Source: an uncultured Alphaproteobacteria bacterium (lineage in GTDB: Bacteria; Pseudomonadota; Alphaproteobacteria; RF32; CAG-239). From it: DNA of 56,950 nt. The notes below the pieces were generated by a model. That model saw nothing but the letters and a program-made list of their open reading frames with translations. It had not been told where the DNA came from and did not search any database. Shown piece by piece: positions 39,794 to 49,205 of the stretch (its first letter is position 1; each line of letters opens with the position of its first letter). Made by a program: the position numbers and the translations under genes. The DNA lies in NCBI GenBank assembly GCA_902464275.1, contig CABQIK010000010.1, forward strand, positions 1-56,950, in the 5' to 3' direction.

Positions 39794-42700
39794 TTACTTA
39801 CTGTATTTTTCCGTAATCGTCTGTACCAAAACATACAACAGCGGAATAACAATCAAGCCTCCAGCAGTACCGATAAGCATTCCGTAAAATACCGGCACAC
39901 CTATGGCAACACGGCTGCCTGCGCCTGCACCGGTGGCAACAATCAACGGAACTACACCCAAAATAAAGGTAAATGCCGTCATCAATACCGCGCGGAATCT
40001 TTCTTTAGTGCCGATAACCGCGGCTTTTTCAATCGCCACTCCTTTGGCTCGTTCATCGCGTGAAAATTCTACAATCAAAATGGCGTTTTTACTAGCCAAC
40101 CCAACCAGTAAAATCAAACCAAGTTGAGCGTAAATACTAAGCGACATGCTCATCACAAACATACCGATAAACGCGCCGAGCATAGCAACCGTAACTGAGG
40201 TTAAAACCGAAACCGGCAGCATCCAGCTTTCATACTGAGCTACCAAGAACAAATAGCCGAACAAAATAGCCAGAGCGATTAAGCCGCCGACTTGTCCGCT
40301 GTTTTTCTTTTCTTGCAAGCTCATGCCTGACCATTCATAGCTGTAACCTGAAGGCAAAACTTTATGCGCTAGCTTCTCCATTGCCTGCATTGCCTGTCCG
40401 CTACTGACCGAAGGCGCTGCCATTGCCGTGATTGAGGCGCTCGGATATTGGTTATAACGATCCATACTGCGCGGAGCCTGAATAGTTTTAATATTAATCA
40501 AACTGCCAAGCGGAACCATTTTACCGTCAGAGCTTTGAACATAAAGCTTTTTAATACTCTCAACATCTTTACGATATTTCCAGTCTGCCTGAATCATAAC
40601 CTTATTTACTTGCGTACCGATGTTAATATCGTTAATATACCCCGACCCCAAGTAATTTTGCAAAACACCGTATATTTTGCTGATGGCAACTTTCATAACC
40701 TCGGCTTTATCCTTGTCTATTTCAATATACAAGTGTGGCGTTTGCGCCGTGTAAGTTGAAAACGCGTACATAACTTCCGGCAACTGATTAACTCTACCCA
40801 AAAAGCTCTTGAGCACCGCCTCAAGCTTTTTCGGATCGGTATCATCTAAGGCCTGAAGTCTGAAATCCATGCCGCCGGTAGTTCCAAGCCCCGGAATAGC
40901 CGGAAATTCAAACAAGTTAATATCCGCATCGGGAATCTGCGAAAGTTTTGCCTTAATACGGTTCAAAATATTGGTAGAATATTGCGAATTATCTTTACGT
41001 TCGCCCCATGGCAGTAAGTTTACAATCGCAATACCAACGTTTTCGCCTTGACCGGAAAGCATACTGAAACCGGCAATATTCATAACCGAATGAACGCTCG
41101 GTTCTGCTTTAATAATCGGCATAATTTCAGCAATAACTTTATCCATACGCGGTTGCGTTGCCCCCTCCGGTAATTGAATATTGGTTAAAATAACGCCCTG
41201 GTCTTCTGCCGGAATAAAGGTTGTGTTGCTCATTTTCAAAAACGCTAAGTTAAAGAAAACCAAAATACCGAGCAGCAACGCGATTACGCTGACTTTGCGG
41301 GCAAAATAAGCCACAATCGCCAAATAACGGTTACGACATTTATCCAAAATGCGGTTAAACAATTTTAACGGACCTTTGGTAACCGGTTTTAACGGGCGCA
41401 AAATAGTTGCGCACAACGCCGGTGAAAGGGTCAAAGCGTTAACTGCCGAAAACAGCACCGCAAATGAAATTGAAATTGCGAATTGTTGATAAATTTTACC
41501 GGTAATACCGCCCAAGAACCCAATCGGAACGAAAATTGCGAGCAATACCAATGTAGTTGCCACAATCGCGCTTGAAACCTGCGACATCGCTTTAATTGCC
41601 GCGTCTTTCGGCGATAAATTTTCTTGTTCCATAAGGGTCAGTACACGTTCAACCACCACAATCGCATCATCAACAACCAAACCGATGGCGAGCACCAAAC
41701 CGAACAAGGTTAAAATATTTAAGCTATACCCTAAAGCCAACATTACAGCAAAGGTTGCAAACAATGATACCGGAATAGTAATTGACGGAATAAGAGTTGA
41801 GCGCCAATCTTGCAAAAATATATAGCAAACCGCAACAACCAATACAAAGGTTAAAACCAAAGTCCAAACAACTTCCTCAATAGAAGCTTTAATATACTCG
41901 GTCGCGTCATAAAACACTTCAATCGTAAAATCATCGGGATAAAACTGCGACAAACGATCAAGCTCGGCTCTAACTGCTTTCATCGCCTGAATTGCGTTAG
42001 CGCCCGATAAAGTGTTCAATGAAATAGCAACTGAAGGAACTCCGTCAAGTTGTGATTTAAACATGTAAGTTTCTGAACCGATTTCAACACGGGCGACATC
42101 TTTCAAACGCACCAAACCGCCGTCTTCTTCCGTGCGGATAATGATGTTTTCAAAATCAGTTGCTTCATTCAAACGACCTTTAGTCTGCAATGAATAAGTC
42201 ATTTGCTGACTGCCGTCACCCGGCATACCACCGACCGAACCCAATGAAGGTTGGTAGTTTTGACTTTCAATTGCGGCTCTGACAGTTGCAAGCGGAATGT
42301 TTAATGCCGTAATTTTATCAGCGTCAAGCCATACGCGCATGCTGAGCGGCGAAGCGTGCACGCTCACATCGCCCACGCCGTATACACGGCTCAAGCTGTT
42401 TTTAATATTGTTTTCAACATAGTTGCTCAAAAATTCAACATCGTGAGTACCTTTTGGCGAGCGTACGTTCAAAAATCCCAAAATATCGGAAGAACGACGC
42501 TTTACGCTGATACCGTATTGCTGAACTTCTGCCGGCAATTTGCTCATTGCTTGTTGCACGCGGTTTTGCACCTTAACTTGCGCCATATCAGGATCAGTGC
42601 CGACTTCAAAACTGACCGACAAACTATATTTACCTGAATTGGAAGATGTTGAACTCATATAAAGCATATCTTCAACACCGTTAACTTCCTGTTCAATCGG

Positions 42701-42892
42701 GATACCGATGGTGTTGGCGACAACCTCAGCGCTGGCGCCGGTATAGCTTGCCGAAACATTAACTTCCGGCGGCGTAATTTGCGGATATAATGAAATCGGC
42801 AATGAAAATACCGAAATTACGCCTGCAATCGTCATTACGATGGCAATAACCATCGCAAAACGAGGTCTTTCAATAAAAATTCTTGAAAACAT
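39794..42892 (-). CDS. RND multidrug efflux permease (AcrB/MexB type)
   Basis: The 1032-aa product has the HAE1-family layout: an N-terminal amphipathic start FSRIFIERPRFAMVIAIVM, two large periplasmic loops and twelve membrane helices. The proton-relay aspartates are visible in TM4 (GLVVDDAIVVVERVL), and IVATTLVLLAIFVPIGF and GLILLVGLASKNAILIVEF are family signatures. It is a proton-driven exporter of hydrophobic compounds. It starts 2 bp after the adaptor gene and ends at a terminator. No outer-membrane TolC gene is present locally. Confidence 0.95.
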   Translation of the reverse strand: MFSRIFIERPRFAMVIAIVMTIAGVISVFSLPISLYPQITPPEVNVSASYTGASAEVVANTIGIPIEQEVNGVEDMLYMSSTSSNSGKYSLSVSFEVGTDPDMAQVKVQNRVQQAMSKLPAEVQQYGISVKRRSSDILGFLNVRSPKGTHDVEFLSNYVENNIKNSLSRVYGVGDVSVHASPLSMRVWLDADKITALNIPLATVRAAIESQNYQPSLGSVGGMPGDGSQQMTYSLQTKGRLNEATDFENIIIRTEEDGGLVRLKDVARVEIGSETYMFKSQLDGVPSVAISLNTLSGANAIQAMKAVRAELDRLSQFYPDDFTIEVFYDATEYIKASIEEVVWTLVLTFVLVVAVCYIFLQDWRSTLIPSITIPVSLFATFAVMLALGYSLNILTLFGLVLAIGLVVDDAIVVVERVLTLMEQENLSPKDAAIKAMSQVSSAIVATTLVLLAIFVPIGFLGGITGKIYQQFAISISFAVLFSAVNALTLSPALCATILRPLKPVTKGPLKLFNRILDKCRNRYLAIVAYFARKVSVIALLLGILVFFNLAFLKMSNTTFIPAEDQGVILTNIQLPEGATQPRMDKVIAEIMPIIKAEPSVHSVMNIAGFSMLSGQGENVGIAIVNLLPWGERKDNSQYSTNILNRIKAKLSQIPDADINLFEFPAIPGLGTTGGMDFRLQALDDTDPKKLEAVLKSFLGRVNQLPEVMYAFSTYTAQTPHLYIEIDKDKAEVMKVAISKIYGVLQNYLGSGYINDINIGTQVNKVMIQADWKYRKDVESIKKLYVQSSDGKMVPLGSLINIKTIQAPRSMDRYNQYPSASITAMAAPSVSSGQAMQAMEKLAHKVLPSGYSYEWSGMSLQEKKNSGQVGGLIALAILFGYLFLVAQYESWMLPVSVLTSVTVAMLGAFIGMFVMSMSLSIYAQLGLILLVGLASKNAILIVEFSRDERAKGVAIEKAAVIGTKERFRAVLMTAFTFILGVVPLIVATGAGAGSRVAIGVPVFYGMLIGTAGGLIVIPLLYVLVQTITEKYSK

Positions 42893-42894
42893 TT

Positions 42895-44067
42895 TTATTT
42901 ATTCTCCTCTGCTTCAGCGGCGGCATTAATCAAAGCGGCTTTAACTTTAACTCCGTCTTTAACCTTTTGCAAACCCTGAATAATTACTTTATCACCGGCA
43001 TTAATACCTTCTTTAACCACTTGTGTTGAGCCGATAACATCACCCAAAACCAAGCGGCGTTCTTCAGCCACATTGTCGGCATTAACCACAAAAGTGTAAA
43101 AGCCGTGCTCATCTTGTGCCAATGATGCCTGCGGAATAACCACACTCATATCCGGATTATTTTCCATTAAAGCAATTTGCACATAGTTTCCGGGGAGCAA
43201 TTTTTCATTAGCATTATCTAAATCGCTGTAAATTGAAACGGTTGCCGTATCAGTGCTGACTTCATTATCGGCAAAGTGCGATTTAAAGTTTTCAACCAAA
43301 TCTGTTCCGTTCGGTAACGTAATTCTAACCTTAACGTCGCCGGAAGCATTACGCTCAAACTTTTTCTTTAAGTTCAAAAATTCTTTATCTGTCAATGAAA
43401 AGGTTATACGTACCGGACTTACCTGCACAATTTTAGCCAATACCTGAGCCGATGCGGTCACATAGTTTCCTTTAGTAACCAAAGCTTTGCCGATATATCC
43501 GCTGATAGGCGCGGTAACGGTGGTATAATCCAAATCAATTTTAGCAAGTTCTAAGTTGGCTTCCGCCTGAGCAACAGCGGCTTTACCGCGCAAATATGCG
43601 CTTTCGGCGGCATCAAAAGTTGCTTTGGAGGCAATATTTTGCTTACTTAAAGTAATCTGACGCTTATAGTTACGCTCCGCCTCGGTCAAATTAGCTTTCG
43701 CGCTTGCCAACTCCGCCTCGCGTAATTTAAAGGTGGCTTTATAACGGTCTTGGTCAATAATAAACAATTTATCACCGGCATTAACAAAGCTGCCTTCACT
43801 GAACAAAACTTCATCAACCGTTCCGCTTACCTGCGGCTGCAAGCTTACGCTGTTAATTGCCTCAACGTGGGCAATATGGCTGTTAAGGCGGGTAACGTCT
43901 TGCGATTTAACCTCTTCAACCAATACATAAGGAGTGCCTTGCTGCATACCGGCCATATTAAAAGCCGGAGTCATACGAGCTTTTAAATACCAACCGATAC
44001 TTACACAAACCAAAAACCATACCAAATTTTTGATAATTACTTTTTTACGAGGTTTACTTACTTGCAT
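42895..44067 (-). CDS. RND efflux periplasmic adaptor (AcrA/MexA type)
   Basis: The 390-aa product has an N-terminal membrane anchor (about residues 10-28), a lipoyl/barrel-sandwich domain (ISLQPQVSGTVDEVLFSEG-type segment), an alpha hairpin rich in Ala and Leu (residues about 110-175) and the TVTAPISGYIGKALVTKGNYV second half. It links the permease to an outer-membrane channel. The ATG at 44067 has GGAAGG 8 bp upstream. It overlaps the regulator gene end by 14 bases. The anchor lacks a lipobox, so it is probably a membrane-helix rather than a lipid-anchored adaptor. Confidence 0.93.
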   Translation of the reverse strand: MQVSKPRKKVIIKNLVWFLVCVSIGWYLKARMTPAFNMAGMQQGTPYVLVEEVKSQDVTRLNSHIAHVEAINSVSLQPQVSGTVDEVLFSEGSFVNAGDKLFIIDQDRYKATFKLREAELASAKANLTEAERNYKRQITLSKQNIASKATFDAAESAYLRGKAAVAQAEANLELAKIDLDYTTVTAPISGYIGKALVTKGNYVTASAQVLAKIVQVSPVRITFSLTDKEFLNLKKKFERNASGDVKVRITLPNGTDLVENFKSHFADNEVSTDTATVSIYSDLDNANEKLLPGNYVQIALMENNPDMSVVIPQASLAQDEHGFYTFVVNADNVAEERRLVLGDVIGSTQVVKEGINAGDKVIIQGLQKVKDGVKVKAALINAAAEAEENK

Positions 44068-44686
44068 TTTCAATACCTTCCTTCTTTAACCCGTTAAAAA
44101 TCAAATTAAAACTTTCCGTTACTATTGTTTTCAAATCAATCTCACAGCGCTTGCTTAAATAAGCGTCAAGCGTGCCAAACCAAAGGTTCATCAGCATATG
44201 CGTCAACAATTCTATATTCACGCCGGCGCCTATTTCTTCACTTTTTTGCAAAAATGTCAATATTTCTTTTACTTGATTAAACCAATATTCTTTATTTTTC
44301 GCAACTTGCGGCAAAACCTTTGTGATAATTGCTTCCGACCACTCCATTTGGCAAGTCATAAAAAACACCATTTTGCGGTTGTTTTCATCGCTTAAAATAA
44401 AATCGGCGTCACACAAAAACAATTTCAACAAACCACTGAATCCACCAGTATTGTGAACACGATCATGAATATATTTTTTTTGCCGTTCACAGTAAGCGTT
44501 AATCAGCGCCGCAATTACATCCGGTTTGTTGCGAAAATGCCAATATACCGCGCCTTTGGTTAAATTGATACGCTTTGCAATTTCATCAAACGTAGTTTTA
44601 GAATAACCTTTTTCACAAAACGTATTCAATGCCGATTGCAAAATCGCCTGTCGCGTGGCTTCGGCTTCTTCTTTTGTTTTTTTCAT
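44054..44686 (-). CDS. TetR/AcrR-family regulator of the efflux operon
   Basis: The 210-aa product has the TetR helix-turn-helix (ATRQAILQSALNTFCEKGYS, TTFDEIAKRINLTKGAVYWH) and a C-terminal AcrR-like ligand domain. The ATG at 44686 is supported by AAAGGG 7 bp upstream; a longer frame to 44749 would translate through the operator. It heads the operon regulator-adaptor-permease on one strand, so it probably represses itself and the pump together. Two operator-like palindromes lie just upstream. Confidence 0.92.
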   Translation of the reverse strand: MKKTKEEAEATRQAILQSALNTFCEKGYSKTTFDEIAKRINLTKGAVYWHFRNKPDVIAALINAYCERQKKYIHDRVHNTGGFSGLLKLFLCDADFILSDENNRKMVFFMTCQMEWSEAIITKVLPQVAKNKEYWFNQVKEILTFLQKSEEIGAGVNIELLTHMLMNLWFGTLDAYLSKRCEIDLKTIVTESFNLIFNGLKKEGIENASK

Positions 44687-44716
44687 CAAAGACCCTTTTA
44701 AACAAACACACCAAAC

Positions 44717-44762
44717 ACATACCTTCAGGTATGTATAGCTAACATACATATCAGTAGGTATA
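44717..44762. promoter_or_regulatory. Likely TetR operator, two palindromes
   Basis: ACATACC-TTCA-GGTATGT (44717-44734) is a perfect 7-bp inverted repeat. A second, less perfect ACATACATATCAGTAGGTATA (44742-44762, 21 bp) follows. Both resemble the TACAT-type palindromes bound by AcrR and TtgR regulators. They lie 31-76 bp upstream of the regulator start, where a promoter is expected. Confidence 0.7.
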
Positions 44763-44802
44763 ATAAAAAGGTTAAAAAATCAAGAACTTTTTTATTTATA
44801 AA

Positions 44803-45366
44803 TCAAAAAAAGTTTACTTCATCTAACACAGCCTTAAAGCCTGAATCTTGCGGGGCGCAAATATACGCGCCGATTTTTATATCAGGATTGCTTGAATTAA
44901 GTGCAAACTGCCTCGCTCTGATAAAATCAACCCCGTTCATGGAATAAAATGCCGCGTAATCCGCACCGTGACGAACCACTTTATACCACAGCTCATTACA
45001 GTTTTCAGGCAACCTTACGCCCGCCCAATCAGATATTCCGTCTTTGGTTACGCAACTCCCGAGTTCAGGGTTGTCTTCATCTGCCGACATTACCGATATT
45101 TTAAACCAATTATGCTCATCTGCCCGCAGCATCAGCCCGCATTGGCTATAATGAATAGCCTTGTTAAAACGCCACTTAATCACGCAACTGAAATCATTAT
45201 TTTGCTTTGTAAAAAAGAAATGCCCGTTATCCTTAAAAAAATTATGATGCGCGCTCTGCCAAAAATCCGTGCTTTCTGCAGCCACAATTTCAAGCTCATG
45301 ACTGCCGAAAACCACATTAGTCGGCTCATTATACCATTCAAATTTTTTTAAGTTTTCCAAAATCAT
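44803..45366 (-). CDS. DUF1349-family protein
   Basis: The 187-aa product matches DUF1349 by FEWYNEPTNVVFGSHELEI, TDFWQSAHHNFFKDNGHFF, QCGLMLRADEHNWFKISV and CNELWYKVVRHGADYAAFYS. The fold is a concanavalin-like beta sandwich; the function is unknown. It has no signal peptide, so it should be cytosolic. Its ATG overlaps the dnaJ stop (TAATG), so it is translated with the DnaJ-like protein, an unusual partner. Confidence 0.85.
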   Translation of the reverse strand: MILENLKKFEWYNEPTNVVFGSHELEIVAAESTDFWQSAHHNFFKDNGHFFFTKQNNDFSCVIKWRFNKAIHYSQCGLMLRADEHNWFKISVMSADEDNPELGSCVTKDGISDWAGVRLPENCNELWYKVVRHGADYAAFYSMNGVDFIRARQFALNSSNPDIKIGAYICAPQDSGFKAVLDEVNFF

Positions 45367-46304
45367 TAAAAGTTCCTGATTACCATATCGTCAGCAGCTT
45401 TCAAAACCTGTTCCAGCGCCGGATTCGGAGTTTTTGGCGCCATAATTTTCAAGGTAATGATTTCATCGCCCTGTCCGGTTCTTGACTTAATTCCCTTTCC
45501 TTTCAAACGTAATTTTTCACCGCTTGAAGCATAAGGCGGAATTTTAACATTTACCTTGCCACTGATAGTCGGAACTGTAATTTTTGCTCCCAAGACCGCT
45601 TCTTTAATGCTAATCGGCAAATCAAGCAAAATATTTAAGCCTTCCGCTTTAAAGTATTGGTGTGCTTCAACTTTCATCGTAATTAGCACATCACCGGCTT
45701 CACCACCGTTAGGACTCGGGCTGCCCAAGCCTTTAAGCCGCAAAGTCTGCCCGTCCTCCGTGCCTGACGGAATTTTAACATTAATGTTTTTACCGTTAAT
45801 CAGCACATTTTTTTCAGCGCCTTGCGCCGCGTCAATAAAACTTACATTCATGGTATAAGCTATATCCTGTCCTTTTTGCGGACCACCGAAGCCAAATCCG
45901 CCGCGTTTTCCGGCGCCGCCGGTAAATTGCGACATTATATCATCGCCGAAAAGTGATGAAAAATCAAACCCGCCGGCACCGCCGAACGGATTTCCTCCAC
46001 GCGAAGTATATGCGCGATAACTGCCGCCACCGAACGGATTTCCCTCAAAACCGCCGCCACCGGCGCCGAAACCGGTCGGTTTTCCGTCAGCGTCAATTTC
46101 ATTATTATCATATTTCTGACGTTTATCTTTATCACCCAAAACATCATACGCCGCTGAAACTTCTTTAAATTTATCAGCCGCATTTTTATCGTCTTTATTT
46201 AAGTCAGGATGATATTTACGCGCCAACTTACGATAAGCTGATTTAATTTCAGCCTCGCTTGCCGTTTTGGCAACGCCCAAAACATCATACAAATTTCTGT
46301 TCAT
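45366..46304 (-). CDS. DnaJ-class co-chaperone (CbpA-like)
   Basis: The 312-aa product has a J domain (residues 1-70, LYDVLGVAKTASEAEIKSAY and the HPD in KYHPDLNKDD), a Gly/Phe-rich linker of about 70 residues and a C-terminal DnaJ substrate domain (VNVKIPPYASSGEKLRLKG). The Cys-rich zinc domain is absent, so it is CbpA-like. It stimulates a DnaK partner, not present here. The ATG at 46304 has AAAGG about 9 bp upstream; an upstream in-frame start at 46382 would overlap the neighbouring lipoprotein gene. Confidence 0.92.
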   Translation of the reverse strand: MNRNLYDVLGVAKTASEAEIKSAYRKLARKYHPDLNKDDKNAADKFKEVSAAYDVLGDKDKRQKYDNNEIDADGKPTGFGAGGGGFEGNPFGGGSYRAYTSRGGNPFGGAGGFDFSSLFGDDIMSQFTGGAGKRGGFGFGGPQKGQDIAYTMNVSFIDAAQGAEKNVLINGKNINVKIPSGTEDGQTLRLKGLGSPSPNGGEAGDVLITMKVEAHQYFKAEGLNILLDLPISIKEAVLGAKITVPTISGKVNVKIPPYASSGEKLRLKGKGIKSRTGQGDEIITLKIMAPKTPNPALEQVLKAADDMVIRNF

Positions 46305-46354
46305 TTCAAAAGCCTTTAAAAACGTTTTTATTCCTAAAGGTTTATATAGGAAAT

Positions 46355-46681
46355 TTACTCTTCGGTTGCAAGATGCGAGCAATCAAAAGTTGCCCGGCGC
46401 AAATTGTTGCGGTATAAAATTATCTCGCGCAAAAAAGCATCTCTGCCATTTTGCGAGGCGCAATAATCAATCGCCAACGGAGCAAGCTCATCAATACGAA
46501 TATCTTTATATTCATAAACAATAAAAGCGTCATTTTGTTCTTTAACCACCACATTTTGACGATAACGCGCGGCATCAGTGTCATAATAACTACCGACAAC
46601 TTTATCAGACGCGTCTTGATGTTGAGCTATGCAACCTGTAAATAACACCGCGGTCAAAACACTCAAAAATATCTTTTTCAT
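46355..46681 (-). CDS. Small lipoprotein, unknown function
   Basis: The 108-aa product has a lipoprotein signal: MKKIFLSVLTAVLFTGC with the lipobox LFTGC (Cys17), then a soluble domain with two more cysteines (YCAS, DCSH) and a strand-rich middle (NVVVKEQNDAFIVYEYKD). Asp does not follow the lipidated Cys, so outer-membrane sorting is likely. No family was recognised. It lies 51 bp upstream of dnaJ on the same strand. Confidence 0.75.
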   Translation of the reverse strand: MKKIFLSVLTAVLFTGCIAQHQDASDKVVGSYYDTDAARYRQNVVVKEQNDAFIVYEYKDIRIDELAPLAIDYCASQNGRDAFLREIILYRNNLRRATFDCSHLATEE

Positions 46682-46776
46682 TTACTTATCCTTCTCTGTT
46701 CCGGCTGAAAACGGGATCAAATTATATTTCTTCATTTGAAACGATTATAATCGTGTTTGCTTAATTAATGCTTAAA

Positions 46777-47085
46777 TTATTGCAATTCATCATATATTTC
46801 TTTACCGGCGCGCTTTAATATATTGTACACGCGACGATTTTTAGCATCTTTATTACGACTGTTGTTCAATTTAGCGAGCATTTTGGAAAGTTTGCGGTTA
46901 AAGCGCTCGTCCTGACGCAGCTGCTCAACATTTTTCACATCTTCTTCATCATTAATTTTATAATCCGCAACCGCCTTAATCGTTGCCAGATAAGCCGCGT
47001 CATTTTGCGATGTAAACTGAGCCTCCGCCGGTTTAAGCGCCATAATGCCCGACATTAAAAATACAAAAAACAGCAAATTTTTCAT
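46777..47085 (-). CDS. Small exported helical protein, unknown function
   Basis: The 102-aa product has a signal peptide (MKNLLFFVFLMSGIMALKPAEA, cleavage after AEA) and a short charged, helical mature part (LRQDERFNRKLSKMLAKLNN) ending KEIYDELQ. It should be periplasmic. No family was recognised. AAGGAG is visible before the ATG. It is divergent from the ELM1 gene and lies 95 bp upstream of the lipoprotein gene on the same strand. Confidence 0.7.
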   Translation of the reverse strand: MKNLLFFVFLMSGIMALKPAEAQFTSQNDAAYLATIKAVADYKINDEEDVKNVEQLRQDERFNRKLSKMLAKLNNSRNKDAKNRRVYNILKRAGKEIYDELQ

Positions 47086-47158
47086 GATTTCTCCTTGACC
47101 TGCCTTATAAATATGATTTACTATAATACAAATTTCAACTTTAGGAAAGACTTATTTC

Positions 47159-48127
47159 ATGAAAAAGACTTTATGGGTTTTATTAGACAGCCGCACCGGC
47201 AGCGTCGGTCAGGCTCGCGGTGTTGTTCAACAGCTTAATCCTGAAAATTATGATATATCCGAAAAAATTTTGGAATACACCAAACTTTCGGGACTGCCCA
47301 ACTTTTTACGCGGAAAAACCTTAATCGGCTTGTCTCCGGCAAGTAAAAAACAAATTGCCGCCCCATATCCTGACATGGTCCTTTCCACCAGCCGCCGCAC
47401 GGTTCCGGTTGCCCGCTTTATCAAAAAGCAAAATCACGCCACCAAGCTTATTCAGCTTATGCACCCCGGCCGCACCGGCTTAAAAGAATTTGATTTAGCC
47501 TTAGTGCCTGAACATGACAAAAACAAAGTTTCATATCCCAACATCAAATATATTGTCGGCGCACCGCACCGTATGACTCCTAAAGCTTTGGCTGATGCTG
47601 AAAAAATTTGGGCTCCGCGCTTTGCCGACCTGCCCAAACCCTTAACTGCGGTTGTGGTTGGCGGTGCCATTAAAGGCAAAGAATTTTCACTTGAAAACGC
47701 GACTGAACTTGGCAAAAAAATTAAAGAATTAAAACAAAAAATCGGCGGTTCTATCTTGATCACCACTTCCCGCCGCACCGGCGCCAAAGCCGAAAAAGCC
47801 ATTATGGACGCCCTTATCGGCATTCCGGCCTACACTTTTTTGTGGGGCGATAAAAAAGAAAATCCGTACGTCGGCTATTTGGCCTGCGCCGATAACATTG
47901 TCGTTACCGGCGATTCGGTTTCAATGTGCTGCGAAGCCTGCGGCACCGGCAAACCGGTATTTGTGTTTACCGGTCGCCATTGGCTGACCCGCAAACACAT
48001 TCGCTTTATTGCCTCATTGTATAAAAACGGATACGCCGCCGCTTTAAAGGGATACAATCTGAACTTTAAGCCCAAAGCCCGCTTAAACGCCGCTGTTGAC
48101 GCCGCTGAATTTATTGATAAGCTTTAA
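47159..48127 (+). CDS. ELM1-family protein
   Basis: The 322-aa product is a GT-B-like protein of the ELM1 group, named after a plant mitochondrial fission protein and common in alphaproteobacteria. Characteristic blocks are LLDSRTGSVGQARGVVQQL, DMVLSTSRRTVPVARFI, LIQLMHPGRTGLKEFDLALV and ADNIVVTGDSVSMCCEA. The bacterial role is unclear; some members act in envelope sugar metabolism. It has AGGAAAG upstream and is convergent with yejB, with one base between the stop codons. Confidence 0.88.
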   Translation: MKKTLWVLLDSRTGSVGQARGVVQQLNPENYDISEKILEYTKLSGLPNFLRGKTLIGLSPASKKQIAAPYPDMVLSTSRRTVPVARFIKKQNHATKLIQLMHPGRTGLKEFDLALVPEHDKNKVSYPNIKYIVGAPHRMTPKALADAEKIWAPRFADLPKPLTAVVVGGAIKGKEFSLENATELGKKIKELKQKIGGSILITTSRRTGAKAEKAIMDALIGIPAYTFLWGDKKENPYVGYLACADNIVVTGDSVSMCCEACGTGKPVFVFTGRHWLTRKHIRFIASLYKNGYAAALKGYNLNFKPKARLNAAVDAAEFIDKL

Positions 48128-48128
48128 T

Positions 48129-49205
48129 TTATATCCGTTCAAAGTTTATGCGCGGGTCTACAAGCGAATAGGTAATGTCGCTCACAAGCTTTAATACCAA
48201 ACCCATTAAAGCAAAAATATATAATGTGCCGAAAATAACCGGATAATCTCTGGTCATGATAGCCTCATAGCCCAACAGCCCGAGTCCGTTCAATGAAAAC
48301 ACAACTTCAATCAGTAAAGCTCCGGTAAACAACATTTTAATCAGCAATGACGGAAAACCAGCAATAATAATCAGCATCGCGTTTCTGAACACATGCTTAT
48401 ACAAAATTTGATTTTCGCTTAAACCTTTGGCGCGCGCGGTTAAAACGTATTGCTTGCTTATTTCATCGGTAAACGAGTTTTTGGTAAGCATGGTAAGCGA
48501 GGCAAACCCACCGATAACCACGGAAATAACCGGCAGCGTAATATGCCAAAAATAATCGCCGATTTTGGCATACCATGAAAGTTCGCTCCAATTATCAGAG
48601 GTCAGCCCTCTTAACGGAAACCATTGCAGGTAAACTCCGCCGGCAAAAAATACAATTAAAAATACCGCAAACAAAAACACCGGAACGGCTGAAGCAAAAA
48701 TAACCGCAAATGAAGTAACCGTATCAAAGCGGCTCCCGTCACAAACCGCTTTTTTAATTCCGAGCGGTATGGAAATTAAATAAATAATAAGTGTTGACCA
48801 CAAACCGAGCGAAACAGATACCGGCATACGTTCCAAAATAAGTTGCCCCACGCTTTTATCCTGATAATAGCTGCGCCCGAAATCAAACATTGCATACTCT
48901 TTAACCATTTTGGCAAAACGCGCATACCACGGCTTATCAAACCCGAACTGTTTTTCAAGCGCCTGCACCAAATCTTCCGGCACACCTTGAGCTCCTTGAT
49001 ATTTATGCGTTGCCGGCAAATTTTGCTGCGGCATGCTTGCGGATGTAAACTGCGCCTTGCTGTCAACATTCATCCCCTGATATTTAGCCAACATATATTC
49101 AACCGGTCCGCCGGGAGCAAGTTGAATAATCATAAAATTAACCGCCAAAATACCGAGTAAAGTCAGCGGAATTAAAAGCAATCGTTTGATAATATAGTTT
49201 TTCAT
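48129..49205 (-). CDS. yejB: Peptide ABC transporter permease (YejB type)
   Basis: The 358-aa product has the DppB/YejB permease layout: IIKRLLLIPLTLLGILAVNF at the start, a long periplasmic insert of about 70 residues (residues about 40-110), five further membrane segments and the EAA loop near YVLTARAKGLSENQILYKHVFRNA. It imports oligopeptides with YejE and YejF. The start at 49205 has GGAGG 5 bp upstream and overlaps the yejA stop (ATGA). Neither yejE nor yejF follows; the next gene is convergent. Confidence 0.9.
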   Translation of the reverse strand: MKNYIIKRLLLIPLTLLGILAVNFMIIQLAPGGPVEYMLAKYQGMNVDSKAQFTSASMPQQNLPATHKYQGAQGVPEDLVQALEKQFGFDKPWYARFAKMVKEYAMFDFGRSYYQDKSVGQLILERMPVSVSLGLWSTLIIYLISIPLGIKKAVCDGSRFDTVTSFAVIFASAVPVFLFAVFLIVFFAGGVYLQWFPLRGLTSDNWSELSWYAKIGDYFWHITLPVISVVIGGFASLTMLTKNSFTDEISKQYVLTARAKGLSENQILYKHVFRNAMLIIIAGFPSLLIKMLFTGALLIEVVFSLNGLGLLGYEAIMTRDYPVIFGTLYIFALMGLVLKLVSDITYSLVDPRINFERI

